Shown: in pieces, positions 1-6,144 of the stretch
Numbering within the stretch: the stretch's first letter is position 1
How the letters are laid out: every line of letters begins with the position of its first letter
Source of the DNA: Tannerella sp.
GTDB taxonomy: Bacteria > Bacteroidota > Bacteroidia > Bacteroidales > Tannerellaceae
Direction: 5' to 3'
NCBI GenBank assembly: GCA_031282485.1
Contig: JAITDQ010000283.1
Span: 1 to 10,054, forward strand
DNA: 10,054 nt
Program-made: the position numbers and the translations under genes
Notes under the pieces: generated by a model
Database searches by the model: none
The model's input: the letters and a program-made list of their open reading frames with translations, nothing else
Told to the model about the DNA's origin: nothing

Positions 1-942
1 ACCGACGGCTTTAACCGCGCCATCGAAAAAGCGCGCGCCGAGGGCTATACAACCGTTAGATTTGCTCCCGGAGAATACTTAGTCGCCTGCATAAGCGATG
101 TTACGACCTATCCCACCGACGGCATTTTCCTTTATTCGAACATGAACTTCGACTTGGGTGACGCTGTGTTTTACGTCGAGCCGAACGGCAGCTACAGCTA
201 TGGCGTCTTTCAGCTCGAACGGCTCGAAAACGTGACCGTCACCGGCGGCGAAATCATCGGCGACAAGGATGTGCACGACTATACCCCGTCGGCAACCGGT
301 CTGAAACACGCTTACGGCGCGGCCTTTCATATCCTTTCGTGCGAAAATGTCCTTATTAAAAACGTAAAAGTGAGTTCCGTCATCGGTATGGGCATCCGGA
401 TATACTCCTACGCGGATATGCACATGTACCAGATGTTTCCCACGGAGAATATCCGAATAACGGGCTGCGAATTTGATGACTGCGGCTTCACCGGAATCGA
501 AGTTTCCCACGCCGTTCACGCGGAGTTTGACAACAACCGGTTTACGAACTTTTCCAACCGCTTGGGCAACACCAGTTCGTGGGATGTTTGCGGCATACGC
601 ACCGTGCGGTGGCTAAACTCGAAGAATCTCTACGACCAGCTGACGAAAGATATAAAAATTCACGATAACTATTTCGAAAACTGCGGCTCCGTGGTCACGG
701 TCAACGTCGAAGACTGCGAAATAACCGATAACCGTTCCGCAGGCGGCATGATGGGGATTTATGGCGGTCACAGGGTGAAAATCTACCGGAATACGATTAC
801 AGAGGGGATTATCCAGTTTGGCGAAGGCGAGGCGTATCACAATGAAGACATCTGCGTCCCGACCGAAGGGGCGAACGGAAACGACTGCACGCTGCGCTAT
901 GCCGAGATCATCCATCAAACCGGGACATTCCGCTGCGACTGA
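1..942 (+). CDS. Right-handed parallel beta-helix protein, 5'-truncated (paralogue of the next gene)
   Basis: The frame is open from the first base, so the N-terminus lies outside the window; 313 residues are visible before the TGA stop. The first visible residues (TDGFNRAIEKARAEGY, then VRFAPGEYLV) resemble the entry segment of pectate-lyase-3/beta-helix proteins, in which a short helix precedes the first coil. The rest repeats short strand-turn units of the type NVTVTGGEIIG, NVLIKNVKV, NIRITGCEFDDCG, IKIHDNYFENCG and VKIYRNTI, as expected for PbH1 coils with an Asn/Cys ladder. It aligns along its length with the downstream gene (shared VEPN, ENVTV-GG, GDK-HDY, DNYFEN, and both end in Cys-Asp). 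By that alignment about 60 N-terminal residues, probably including an export signal, are missing. Such folds usually bind or cleave acidic or complex polysaccharides, but no catalytic set can be assigned, so the substrate and even enzymatic activity are unknown. It is probably cotranscribed with the next gene. Confidence 0.85.
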   Translation, partial: TDGFNRAIEKARAEGYTTVRFAPGEYLVACISDVTTYPTDGIFLYSNMNFDLGDAVFYVEPNGSYSYGVFQLERLENVTVTGGEIIGDKDVHDYTPSATGLKHAYGAAFHILSCENVLIKNVKVSSVIGMGIRIYSYADMHMYQMFPTENIRITGCEFDDCGFTGIEVSHAVHAEFDNNRFTNFSNRLGNTSSWDVCGIRTVRWLNSKNLYDQLTKDIKIHDNYFENCGSVVTVNVEDCEITDNRSAGGMMGIYGGHRVKIYRNTITEGIIQFGEGEAYHNEDICVPTEGANGNDCTLRYAEIIHQTGTFRCD

Positions 943-955
943 CAGGAGCTTCGCA

Positions 956-976
956 AATTAAAAATTAAAAATTAAA
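956..976 (+). repeat. AATTAAA x3 microrepeat in the intergenic gap
   Basis: Three perfect tandem copies of the 7-mer AATTAAA lie between the two beta-helix genes, ending 6 bp before the downstream ATG. The run is strikingly AT-rich beside GC-richer coding DNA. It may act as an unstructured A-rich ribosome-loading leader, as is common in Bacteroidota, which rely little on Shine-Dalgarno pairing. It may instead be a mobile or replication-slippage microrepeat. No promoter signature (TAnnTTTG) is seen in this 40-bp gap. Confidence 0.7.
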
Positions 977-982
977 AGATAT

Positions 983-2134
983 ATGTTTTACTTTCAATCA
1001 ATGAAATATTCCAGTCTCTACGCTACGCTAAAGCTCTTTGCCTGTTTCTTCGTTTGCTTTTCCTGCATCACGGAAAGCCGGGTAATTGAGACTGAAACGG
1101 AAGAGCGCGTCTATGTCATCAACAATGACGAGTTCGGCATTCGCTCCGACCGCACCGGCGCCCGCGCTACCAACGACGGCCTCAACGCCGCGCTGAAACA
1201 GGCGAAAAAGGAGGGCTACCGTACCGTCAAACTCACGCCGGGAGACTATCTGCTGGTCGCCAGCGGCAGGGGCTACGAGAACCACGGAGGCATCTTCGTG
1301 CCGAGCGACATCACGTTCGACCTGACCGGCGCCAGACTGTATGTCGAGCCGAACGCTTACACCGAATACAGCTTGATACGCCTTGACATGGTGGAAAATG
1401 TAACCGTCTTTGGCGGTCACCTGACGGGCGATAAGAATGAACATGACTACGAAACCAACCCGGGCACGCACGAGTTCGGTTCGGGCATTATCATCCTCTC
1501 CTCGAAAAACATCACCATCCGGGACATGAGAATCGAACAAATGACGGGCGACGCCATCGGCATGGGTTCCGTGGCCAGTCCCGGCGGTCCGAACGAGAGG
1601 CGCATGAACGACAACGTCAAAATCCTGAACTGCGACATGTCCCACTGCCGCCGGCAGGGAATCAGCATAGGACATTCGAAGAACGTGGAGATTGCCCACA
1701 ACAAAATATACAACATTACCGGCACTCCGCCCGGATGTGGAATAGATATTGAGCCGGGCGGGAGTAACCCCGGCGAACCTTTCTGGACAGAATATGTGAG
1801 GGACGTGTTTATCCACCACAACGAATTTCGGGATACGTGGCAGGAAGGGCTGTGTATCGTAAACAGCAGCACGTCGGACATTGAAGCGTCGGACAATTAT
1901 TTTGAAAATTCGGGCATCGTCATCAACCGGAGTCCGGCCAGAATCCGTCTCTTGCGCAATACATTAAAAGGCGGATATCAGTCCTACATGGTGGCGCTGA
2001 AAAATACCATCGACGTTTACATGCCGCTGGAAGGCCCCAACAAAAATGTCTTGGAGTACCCGACAACCGTCTATAACTGTTCCACCCAAACGGGCTACAT
2101 CAAGGAAACGGACAATTATACGAAATGCGATTAA
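983..2134 (+). CDS. Exported right-handed parallel beta-helix protein, possible lipoprotein
   Basis: The product has 383 residues from ATG 983, or 377 from the in-frame ATG at 1001. The 1001 start gives a more canonical signal peptide (MKYSSLY, then a hydrophobic stretch LFACFFVCFSC). Cys28 (numbered from 983) could be a lipidated cysteine, but the lipobox is weak because the -3 residue is Cys rather than Leu, Val or Ile. After a linker, residues about 50-95 form the typical cap (ATNDGLNAALKQAKKEGY, then VKLTPGDYLL). Residues about 100-350 are PbH1-like coils (ENVTVFGG, NITIRDMRIEQMTG, NVKILNCDMSHC, NVEIAHNKI, VFIHHNEF, DIEASDNYFENSG, IRLLRNTL). The protein ends in Cys-Asp like its upstream paralogue. 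A surface or periplasmic glycan-binding or glycan-cleaving role is inferred from the fold; no catalytic residues can be named. It lies 40 bp after its paralogue and converges on the DUF6807 gene. Confidence 0.85.
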   Translation: MFYFQSMKYSSLYATLKLFACFFVCFSCITESRVIETETEERVYVINNDEFGIRSDRTGARATNDGLNAALKQAKKEGYRTVKLTPGDYLLVASGRGYENHGGIFVPSDITFDLTGARLYVEPNAYTEYSLIRLDMVENVTVFGGHLTGDKNEHDYETNPGTHEFGSGIIILSSKNITIRDMRIEQMTGDAIGMGSVASPGGPNERRMNDNVKILNCDMSHCRRQGISIGHSKNVEIAHNKIYNITGTPPGCGIDIEPGGSNPGEPFWTEYVRDVFIHHNEFRDTWQEGLCIVNSSTSDIEASDNYFENSGIVINRSPARIRLLRNTLKGGYQSYMVALKNTIDVYMPLEGPNKNVLEYPTTVYNCSTQTGYIKETDNYTKCD

Positions 2135-2177
2135 TCCCGATCCCGGCGAAATCTTTTTTTGAGGTGCCGGAGAACTG

Positions 2178-2197
2178 ATGTTTTGTCAACAGAACAT
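2178..2197. repeat. 20-bp near-perfect palindrome
   Basis: The segment reads ATGTT, T, TGT, CA, ACA, G, AACAT. Nine of the ten symmetric base pairs, counting the central CA step as non-pairing and the T/G position as the mismatch, leave eight true Watson-Crick pairs. It lies 44 bp after the beta-helix stop codon. It could be a weak RNA hairpin at the end of that transcript or a protein-binding dyad. No T-run follows, so it is not called a terminator. Confidence 0.45.
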
Positions 2198-2243
2198 TAG
2201 TATATTTGTCACCGGATTCTATATATTTCCTAACCGTAAACTG

Positions 2244-2330
2244 TGTGTATCACGAACGTGATACACATATATCACACTCGTGATACAGTTGTATCACAGG
2301 TGTGATATACTTGTATCACATCTGTGATAC
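2244..2330. repeat. Array of four palindromes at exact 22-bp spacing
   Basis: Four inverted-repeat units share the half-sites TATCAC(A) and (T)GTGATA. Their symmetry centres fall at 2255.5, 2277.5, 2299.5 and 2321.5, a constant 22 bp, which is close to two turns of B-DNA. TATCAC starts at 2248, 2270, 2292 and 2314; GTGATA starts at 2258, 2280, 2302 and 2324. Unit 1 is a perfect dyad of 11-bp arms around AA (2244-2267). Unit 2 has 6-bp arms and a 4-bp centre. Unit 3 has 7-bp arms around GG, and unit 4 has 8-bp arms around TC. The conserved arms with varying centres (AA, ACTC, GG, TC) suggest selection on the arms, as expected for a cooperative operator or nucleoprotein site, although a decayed tandem repeat is possible. 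The array lies between convergent genes, not at an obvious promoter. Confidence 0.9.
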
Positions 2331-2366
2331 GAACAGTATAAAGGTTCGAATGATATAGATCATACC

Positions 2367-2389
2367 CCGTAACAGATGAGTTGTTACGG
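2367..2389. repeat. 8-bp stem hairpin (CCGTAACA/TGTTACGG)
   Basis: Perfect 8-bp arms CCGTAACA and TGTTACGG flank a 7-base loop (GATGAGT). The plus-strand sequence after it is AT-rich (TATAAAACAAT) but has no T-tract, so intrinsic termination of the plus-strand beta-helix transcript here is possible but unproven. It could also protect a 3' end. Confidence 0.5.
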
Positions 2390-2468
2390 TATAAAACAAT
2401 AAATAATCGACAGTAAACAGTAAAGCAATAGCATTGTACTGCGATTTTTATGAGAACCCGCAATCGGG

Positions 2469-2494
2469 AAAAAACGGTTTTGCCTCAAAAACCG
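2469..2494 (-). terminator. Intrinsic terminator of the Gfo/Idh-DUF6807 operon, overlapping the stop codon
   Basis: Read on the minus strand, CGGTTTTTG and CAAAACCG form an 8-bp stem with one bulged T around the 3-base loop AGG, followed directly by six Ts (2474-2469). The TGA stop of the DUF6807 gene (2487-2485) lies at the top of this stem-loop, so the last codons are part of the terminator. Confidence 0.75.
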
Positions 2495-3495
2495 GCGCTG
2501 AGTTCATTCAGTTCCGCATCCGTTGCGAAGCCGCCGGTTTGGATGACGATGCGGTGGCGGAACGTGACCGGTTCGCCGCGTTTCAACACCAGCCGGGACA
2601 ACGGATTTGACGGATTAAAAACCTGACTCCCCAGATTGTTGTGCGCAAAAAGGCCATACCCTCTCGCATGCGAATGAGCGGGATAGCCCGGATTGTCCGC
2701 ATGGTCGATGATGGCAAGCGTGATTTTCTCACCGTCTTTTTCGGCCGAAAGGCTCACCCAACGGGCAGGTTTGCCCCATACGTTCGCCTCCGTTTCCTGT
2801 CCTTCGCTGTTGCGGTAACGGCCGTTGACGCCTTCGTTGTTCATCACGGGAACAGACGTAGGATTGCCCGCCGCATCGAGGAATACGGCCGAACCCGTCG
2901 AAGGCTCTTCGAACGCACGGTCGACACGTATGCCGATCAGTCCCTCCTTGCTGTCGGTGAAAATGACGGAATCCTGTTGCGCGGTGAGCGTTGTCGTGCG
3001 GTCGATGATGCGCCGGTCGCCCTTGCCGCTGAAGATGTAACTCACGGCTTCCCGGAGCAACACCGTACCCTGATAATCGACCCAGTCACATTCGACGGCC
3101 AGTTCGCCGCCTTCGGCTTTCGTGATGCGGCGGTGGCGGATGGAACCGTAGCCGGACTTCCGGTCGGCGGGTATTGCGAAAGAGTTGTTCCAGAAATCCA
3201 GACCGTTGACATCGCCGAAATTGAACCACAGACCGACATGATGCGGATGGTCAACACGTTCGCCCGGACGCGGGTCGCGCGGGAAACCCCGCACAACCGT
3301 CGTCCCCTTCGCCGTAAGGAGCGGATAAAGCGCCGGTTTTTCCAAATCACCGGGATAGATGTATGAAGTAAAAAGTTTGCCGTCATACAGCACATCCACT
3401 TTGGAGTTCTCCTCATCAACGACAAATTTAACGGCGCTTTCCCTGCACCCCTGCATGATAAAACACATTGTAAAAAATAACAGTAACCTTTTCAT
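2485..3495 (-). CDS. DUF6807 (PmoA-like) family lipoprotein
   Basis: The 336-residue product starts with a lipoprotein signal (MKRLLLFFTMCFIMQGC, lipidation expected at Cys17), so it should be membrane-anchored in the envelope. The body matches the DUF6807 family, also known as PmoA-like, as I remember it. A DHPHHVGLWFNFGDVNGLDFW block lies at about residues 82-102, with clustered His that could bind a metal or substrate. A second block, HSHARGYGLFAHN, lies at about 274-286. The fold is a beta-rich, sugar-epimerase-like sandwich. The biochemical function of the family is not established to my knowledge, and the old methane-oxygenase name should not be taken literally. Its ATG lies 9 bp after the stop of the upstream Gfo/Idh/MocA gene, which implies one transcript and a shared pathway. 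Such pairings are familiar in sugar-catabolic loci of Bacteroidota and Planctomycetes. The 3' end is embedded in a terminator. Confidence 0.82.
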   Translation of the reverse strand: MKRLLLFFTMCFIMQGCRESAVKFVVDEENSKVDVLYDGKLFTSYIYPGDLEKPALYPLLTAKGTTVVRGFPRDPRPGERVDHPHHVGLWFNFGDVNGLDFWNNSFAIPADRKSGYGSIRHRRITKAEGGELAVECDWVDYQGTVLLREAVSYIFSGKGDRRIIDRTTTLTAQQDSVIFTDSKEGLIGIRVDRAFEEPSTGSAVFLDAAGNPTSVPVMNNEGVNGRYRNSEGQETEANVWGKPARWVSLSAEKDGEKITLAIIDHADNPGYPAHSHARGYGLFAHNNLGSQVFNPSNPLSRLVLKRGEPVTFRHRIVIQTGGFATDAELNELSAGF

Positions 3496-3504
3496 CGCAA
3501 TCTA

Positions 3505-4857
3505 TTAAATTTTTTCCGGTAAGACGAATGGCGGGCGGTATTCGCGCGTCCGCATACGGTTTGCATCCTCATCGCCGATAAACTGTTCGGCAACGGGGTC
3601 GAAGTCCAGCTGACGGCCAAGCCGGTACGAGATATTTCCCAGATGCGCCAGCGCCGACGAGAGGTGTCCCGTCTCGACCGGGCCATTCTGCAAGCTCATG
3701 TCGCGGGCGCGGATAGCGTCGAGCCAGTTTTCGAAATGAAGCGTCAGCTCGCCCGGCTCGGAGCGCGACGGGCCTTTTTCCCGTTTTTCGCCAAGATACG
3801 TTTCGTACGTATCATAACCTTTTATAACCATATATCCCTTATCGCCGTAGAAAATATTGCCCACGCCCGCGCCGTCTTCGAGATTCGTACACCAGTTGCG
3901 CACTTCAAACTGGATGATTTTCCTCTCTTTCGGATAATGATAGATAGACGTCTGTATTTCCGGCACCTCCTTACAGTCATCCCAGAGGAATTTCCCGCCC
4001 ATTGAAGTGATGCGTTCGGGCAGTCCGGCGTCCAGTCCCCACATGCAGAGGTCTGTCTCGTGGATACCCTGATTGCCGACATCCCCATTGCCGTAATTCC
4101 AGTGCCAGTGCCAGTTGTAATGCACCAGATTGCGCGTGAACGGCGCCATCGGGGCAGGCCCGCACCACAAATCGTAGTCCAGCCCGTCCGGTATTTTCGA
4201 GATACCCTTGTTGCCGATGTCGGGACGCCAGCGATACACGAGGCCGCGCGCCATATAAACCCGACCTATCAGCCCCTCGCGCAGATGCCTGACCGCTTCG
4301 CGAATAGCGACCGAGCTGCGCAACTGCACACCATGCTGCACGATACGATTATATTTATAAGCCGCTTCAATCATCTTCCTCCCTTCATAGATATTGTGCG
4401 TAGCCGGCTTCTCGACATACACATCCTTACCCGCCTGACAGGCAAGAATCACCTGCAGGGCATGCCAGTGATTAGGCGTCGCAAGCGTGACGGCGTCGAT
4501 GTCCCTGCTCTCGTACAGTTTGCGGAAATCCTGCTCGACAGCGACTTTCCGGTTGTATTTTTCCTCAAACCGTTTGGCGCTTTCTTTCAAAAGCGTCATA
4601 TCGGGGTCGCAAAGTGCGGCCACGACTGCGTTTTTCTGTTTCATCACCTCTTCGATATGCGTTTTGCCCCGTCCGTTAACGCCCAGTACGGCGACGCGGA
4701 TGCGGTCGTTCGCACCGAACGCATCCTTCGGAACAACCGTCGGCCGGACGATTCTGTTCACAACCTCACTCCCAAACACTGCCGGCGTAAGCGCCGAAGC
4801 CACGGCGCCCGTTGCGGCTGCCGATAAAAATTCTCTTCTCGATTTGTTCATAATCAT
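3505..4857 (-). CDS. Tat-exported Gfo/Idh/MocA-family oxidoreductase
   Basis: The 450-residue product opens with a twin-arginine signal (SRREFL at 6-11, then an Ala-rich stretch). It should therefore be exported folded, with its nucleotide cofactor already bound. Residues about 53-150 are the Rossmann domain: IRVAVLGVNGRGKTH carries the glycine-rich loop at 59-67, LATPNHWHA lies at 126-133, and the family EKP motif with the likely catalytic Lys is at 149-151. The C-terminal alpha/beta domain contains a long aromatic/His segment, HWHWNYGNGDVGNQGIHETD (about 250-269), typical of Bacteroidota- and Planctomycetes-type members. The family includes NAD(P)-dependent sugar dehydrogenases. Tat-exported relatives include GH109 glycosidases that use NAD as a recycled cofactor, so a hydrolase role cannot be excluded. 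A start at the second ATG (4851) is equally compatible with the signal. It is the first gene of an operon with the DUF6807 lipoprotein and is expressed from the promoter at 4983-4952. Confidence 0.9.
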   Translation of the reverse strand: MIMNKSRREFLSAAATGAVASALTPAVFGSEVVNRIVRPTVVPKDAFGANDRIRVAVLGVNGRGKTHIEEVMKQKNAVVAALCDPDMTLLKESAKRFEEKYNRKVAVEQDFRKLYESRDIDAVTLATPNHWHALQVILACQAGKDVYVEKPATHNIYEGRKMIEAAYKYNRIVQHGVQLRSSVAIREAVRHLREGLIGRVYMARGLVYRWRPDIGNKGISKIPDGLDYDLWCGPAPMAPFTRNLVHYNWHWHWNYGNGDVGNQGIHETDLCMWGLDAGLPERITSMGGKFLWDDCKEVPEIQTSIYHYPKERKIIQFEVRNWCTNLEDGAGVGNIFYGDKGYMVIKGYDTYETYLGEKREKGPSRSEPGELTLHFENWLDAIRARDMSLQNGPVETGHLSSALAHLGNISYRLGRQLDFDPVAEQFIGDEDANRMRTREYRPPFVLPEKI

Positions 4858-4911
4858 CTTTTTTTATTTGATATTCGACTTATTTCAAAGGATATATGGT
4901 TTACACGCTTA

Positions 4912-4927
4912 GTGTTTTTCCAAACAC
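4912..4927 (-). other. Small hairpin in the predicted 5' leader of the Gfo/Idh/MocA transcript
   Basis: Perfect 6-bp arms GTGTTT and AAACAC flank a 4-base loop, about 20 nt downstream of the predicted minus-strand start site and about 55 nt upstream of the start codon. It could stabilise the 5' end of the mRNA. It is too small to call a riboswitch or attenuator. Confidence 0.35.
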
Positions 4928-4951
4928 ACTGTTTCACGGTCAATCACGTAA

Positions 4952-4983
4952 CAAAAATATGCATAAATTTGATAAACGCCAAA
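4952..4983 (-). promoter_or_regulatory. Bacteroides-type promoter for the Gfo/Idh-DUF6807 operon
   Basis: On the minus strand, TTTG (4983-4980) is followed by a 20-bp spacer and TATTTTTG (4959-4952), a full match to the Bacteroidota primary-sigma signature TTTG-N19-21-TAnnTTTG. Transcription should start near 4945, giving a leader of roughly 90 nt before the ATG at 4857. Confidence 0.7.
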
Positions 4984-5144
4984 CAAGTGATATTTTTTTT
5001 CACATTTATATTTCATTCGGCAAGATTTTGTGCATTACAGGGTCAATACGCTGCAAAATCAATCACGCATACATGCCGGTAAAACGGATACGCCGTCATT
5101 GCCGCGCCGCCGGCAGCCAACTGTTCATTAAAAACTAAAATTAT

Positions 5145-5175
5145 TTTGCAATGCTCGAAGCTTTTACTACCTTTG
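5145..5175 (+). promoter_or_regulatory. Bacteroides-type promoter for the DUF5106-nuclease-rsmE-wzi cluster
   Basis: TTTG (5145-5148) is followed by a 19-bp spacer and TACCTTTG (5168-5175), a full match to the Bacteroidota promoter signature. The start site should fall near 5180-5183. This is downstream of the ATG at 5151, so translation most likely begins at 5196 or 5205 with a short leader of about 14-23 nt. Confidence 0.75.
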
Positions 5176-5195
5176 TCTTCAAAATTAATACAGCA

Positions 5196-6137
5196 ATGGA
5201 AATAATGATACGCAAAATCGTTCCGGTTATTTTGGCCTTTACGATTACTTCACTTTGCAGCGCCCGGCAGCCGGATGAGGACAACCGCGCATCGCGGCCC
5301 GACGATGTGTTGCGGAAGATGCTGCCGGCCATACCGGACGATATAACGGAACCGTCGCAGCGCGCCGCATGGCTCGTCCTGCATTACTGGGATAAATATG
5401 ATTTCGGCGATACCGTTTTTCTGATGACGGACAACCTGCTGGAACGCAGTTTCGTTGATTACGTGGATGTCCTGTCTTTAGTGCCCGGAGACGCGGTGGA
5501 TAAGTCCGTCGCCCTGCTGATGAAAAAGGCGGAAGAACAGAGAACGGTATTTCTCTTCCTGTCGAAACTGAGCGAACGGTATCTTTACGAACCGGATTCG
5601 CCGGTATGTGACGAAGAAAAATTAATCCCGTTTTTACAGCAGGTGATTAAATCGTCTTTGCTCAGTGATACGGAAAAAATACGTCCGGGGTTTCTGCTTG
5701 AGAGCATAATGAAAAACCGTGTCGGACACACGGCTAACGATTTCACGTATACTTTGAAGGACGAAAAAACCGGTATGCTGCACGCTGTCAACGCCGATTA
5801 CGTATTGCTTTATTTCAACGATCCCGAATGTGAAGATTGCCTTATGATGACGCGAAAACTCATGGTATCGCCGGTAATAAACGGGTTTATCAAACAGGGA
5901 AAACTGAAGATACTGGCCGTTTATACGAACGACGACCTGAAGGCATGGAAAGAACATGCCGCGTCCGTCCCGATCTCATGGATTTATTCACGCGACGCCG
6001 GACAGAAAATAAATATGGGAGGCATCTACAATATTAAGCGGTTTCCAGCGATATATCTTTTGGACAAAGACAAAAAAGTCATTCTGAAAGATACTGCTTT
6101 TGAGAAACTTGAAGATTATTTCAACAGGCAACAATAA
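5196..6137 (+). CDS. Exported thioredoxin-fold protein, DUF5106-like
   Basis: The product has 313 residues from ATG 5196. An ATG at 5151 is in frame but lies upstream of the predicted transcription start; ATG 5205 (MIRKIVPVILAF) is also possible. The N-terminus is a signal peptide with likely cleavage after LCSA; the Cys there makes a lipoprotein conceivable, but the lipobox is poor. Residues about 30-190 are helical and resemble the DUF5106-type domain found before thioredoxin folds in Bacteroidota (DKYDFGDTVFL, RSFVDYVDVL). The C-terminal part is thioredoxin-like: YVLLYFNDPECEDC with a CxxC motif (CEDC, Cys212 and Cys215), then LKILAVYTNDD, and a cis-Pro region NIKRFPAIYLLD. CEDC differs from the usual WCGPC, so disulfide reduction or isomerisation in the periplasm is plausible but the partner is unknown. 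It is the first gene of a four-gene cluster; its stop lies 7 bp before the nuclease ATG. Confidence 0.8.
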   Translation: MEIMIRKIVPVILAFTITSLCSARQPDEDNRASRPDDVLRKMLPAIPDDITEPSQRAAWLVLHYWDKYDFGDTVFLMTDNLLERSFVDYVDVLSLVPGDAVDKSVALLMKKAEEQRTVFLFLSKLSERYLYEPDSPVCDEEKLIPFLQQVIKSSLLSDTEKIRPGFLLESIMKNRVGHTANDFTYTLKDEKTGMLHAVNADYVLLYFNDPECEDCLMMTRKLMVSPVINGFIKQGKLKILAVYTNDDLKAWKEHAASVPISWIYSRDAGQKINMGGIYNIKRFPAIYLLDKDKKVILKDTAFEKLEDYFNRQQ

Positions 6138-6144
6138 AAAGATT

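Larger units (their letters stand above)
2135..2484. other. Gene-free convergent intergenic region rich in dyad symmetry
   Basis: These 350 bp separate the 3' ends of the beta-helix gene and the DUF6807 gene. They hold a T7 run at 2154-2160 without a convincing stem before it. A near-palindrome lies at 2178-2197 (ATGTT/AACAT arms plus inner TGT/ACA). The four-unit 22-bp palindrome array occupies 2244-2330. Further elements are a short dyad at 2350-2363 (ATGAT/ATCAT), a hairpin at 2367-2389, a CAGTAAA direct pair at 2411-2424 and a small dyad at 2457-2468 (CCCG/CGGG). A 63-codon minus-strand frame runs through the array, but its translation resembles no protein I know and it is not called. Confidence 0.7.
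4858..5195. other. Divergent promoter region
   Basis: These 338 bp separate the minus-strand Gfo/Idh/MocA gene from the plus-strand DUF5106-like gene and contain a complete Bacteroides-type promoter for each direction. The motif TCAATCACG occurs twice (4940-4948 and 5059-5067), with a near copy GGTCAATACG at 5041-5050; the first copy lies where minus-strand transcription should start. A second TAnnTTTG match on the plus strand (4964-4971) has no TTTG at the right distance. An 80-codon plus-strand frame (4896-5138) looks random and is not called. Confidence 0.6.

Noticed and set aside
1028..1819. 263-codon minus-strand frame opposite the second beta-helix gene
   Set aside because: The plus strand carries a consistent beta-helix protein homologous to its neighbour; the antisense frame has no recognisable feature.
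2244..2330. CRISPR array
   Set aside because: Repeat units are only about 16 bp with 6-bp gaps, are palindromic and have no spacer-length unique sequence; no cas gene is nearby.
2281..2330. CRP/FNR-type operator sites
   Set aside because: The TGTGA and TCACA half-sites are in the wrong order within each unit, and between adjacent units they are 10 bp apart rather than the 6 bp of a CRP site.
2272..2463. Small minus-strand coding frame of 63 codons
   Set aside because: It runs through the palindrome array, has a translation with no family resemblance, and has no separate promoter or leader.
2641..3366. Long plus-strand open frame opposite the DUF6807 gene
   Set aside because: It is antisense to a well-recognised protein and its translation is Arg/Val-rich without any motif, as expected of a shadow frame in GC-richer DNA.
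4060..4827. Long plus-strand open frame opposite the Gfo/Idh/MocA gene
   Set aside because: The opposite strand encodes a complete protein with Tat signal, Rossmann loop and EKP motif; the antisense translation shows no domain.
4896..5138. 80-codon plus-strand frame in the divergent promoter region
   Set aside because: It overlaps both promoter elements, its translation looks random, and no promoter of its own was found.
5151..5195. N-terminal extension of the DUF5106-like gene from ATG 5151
   Set aside because: The predicted promoter -7 box (5168-5175) lies inside this stretch, and the extension would bury the signal peptide.
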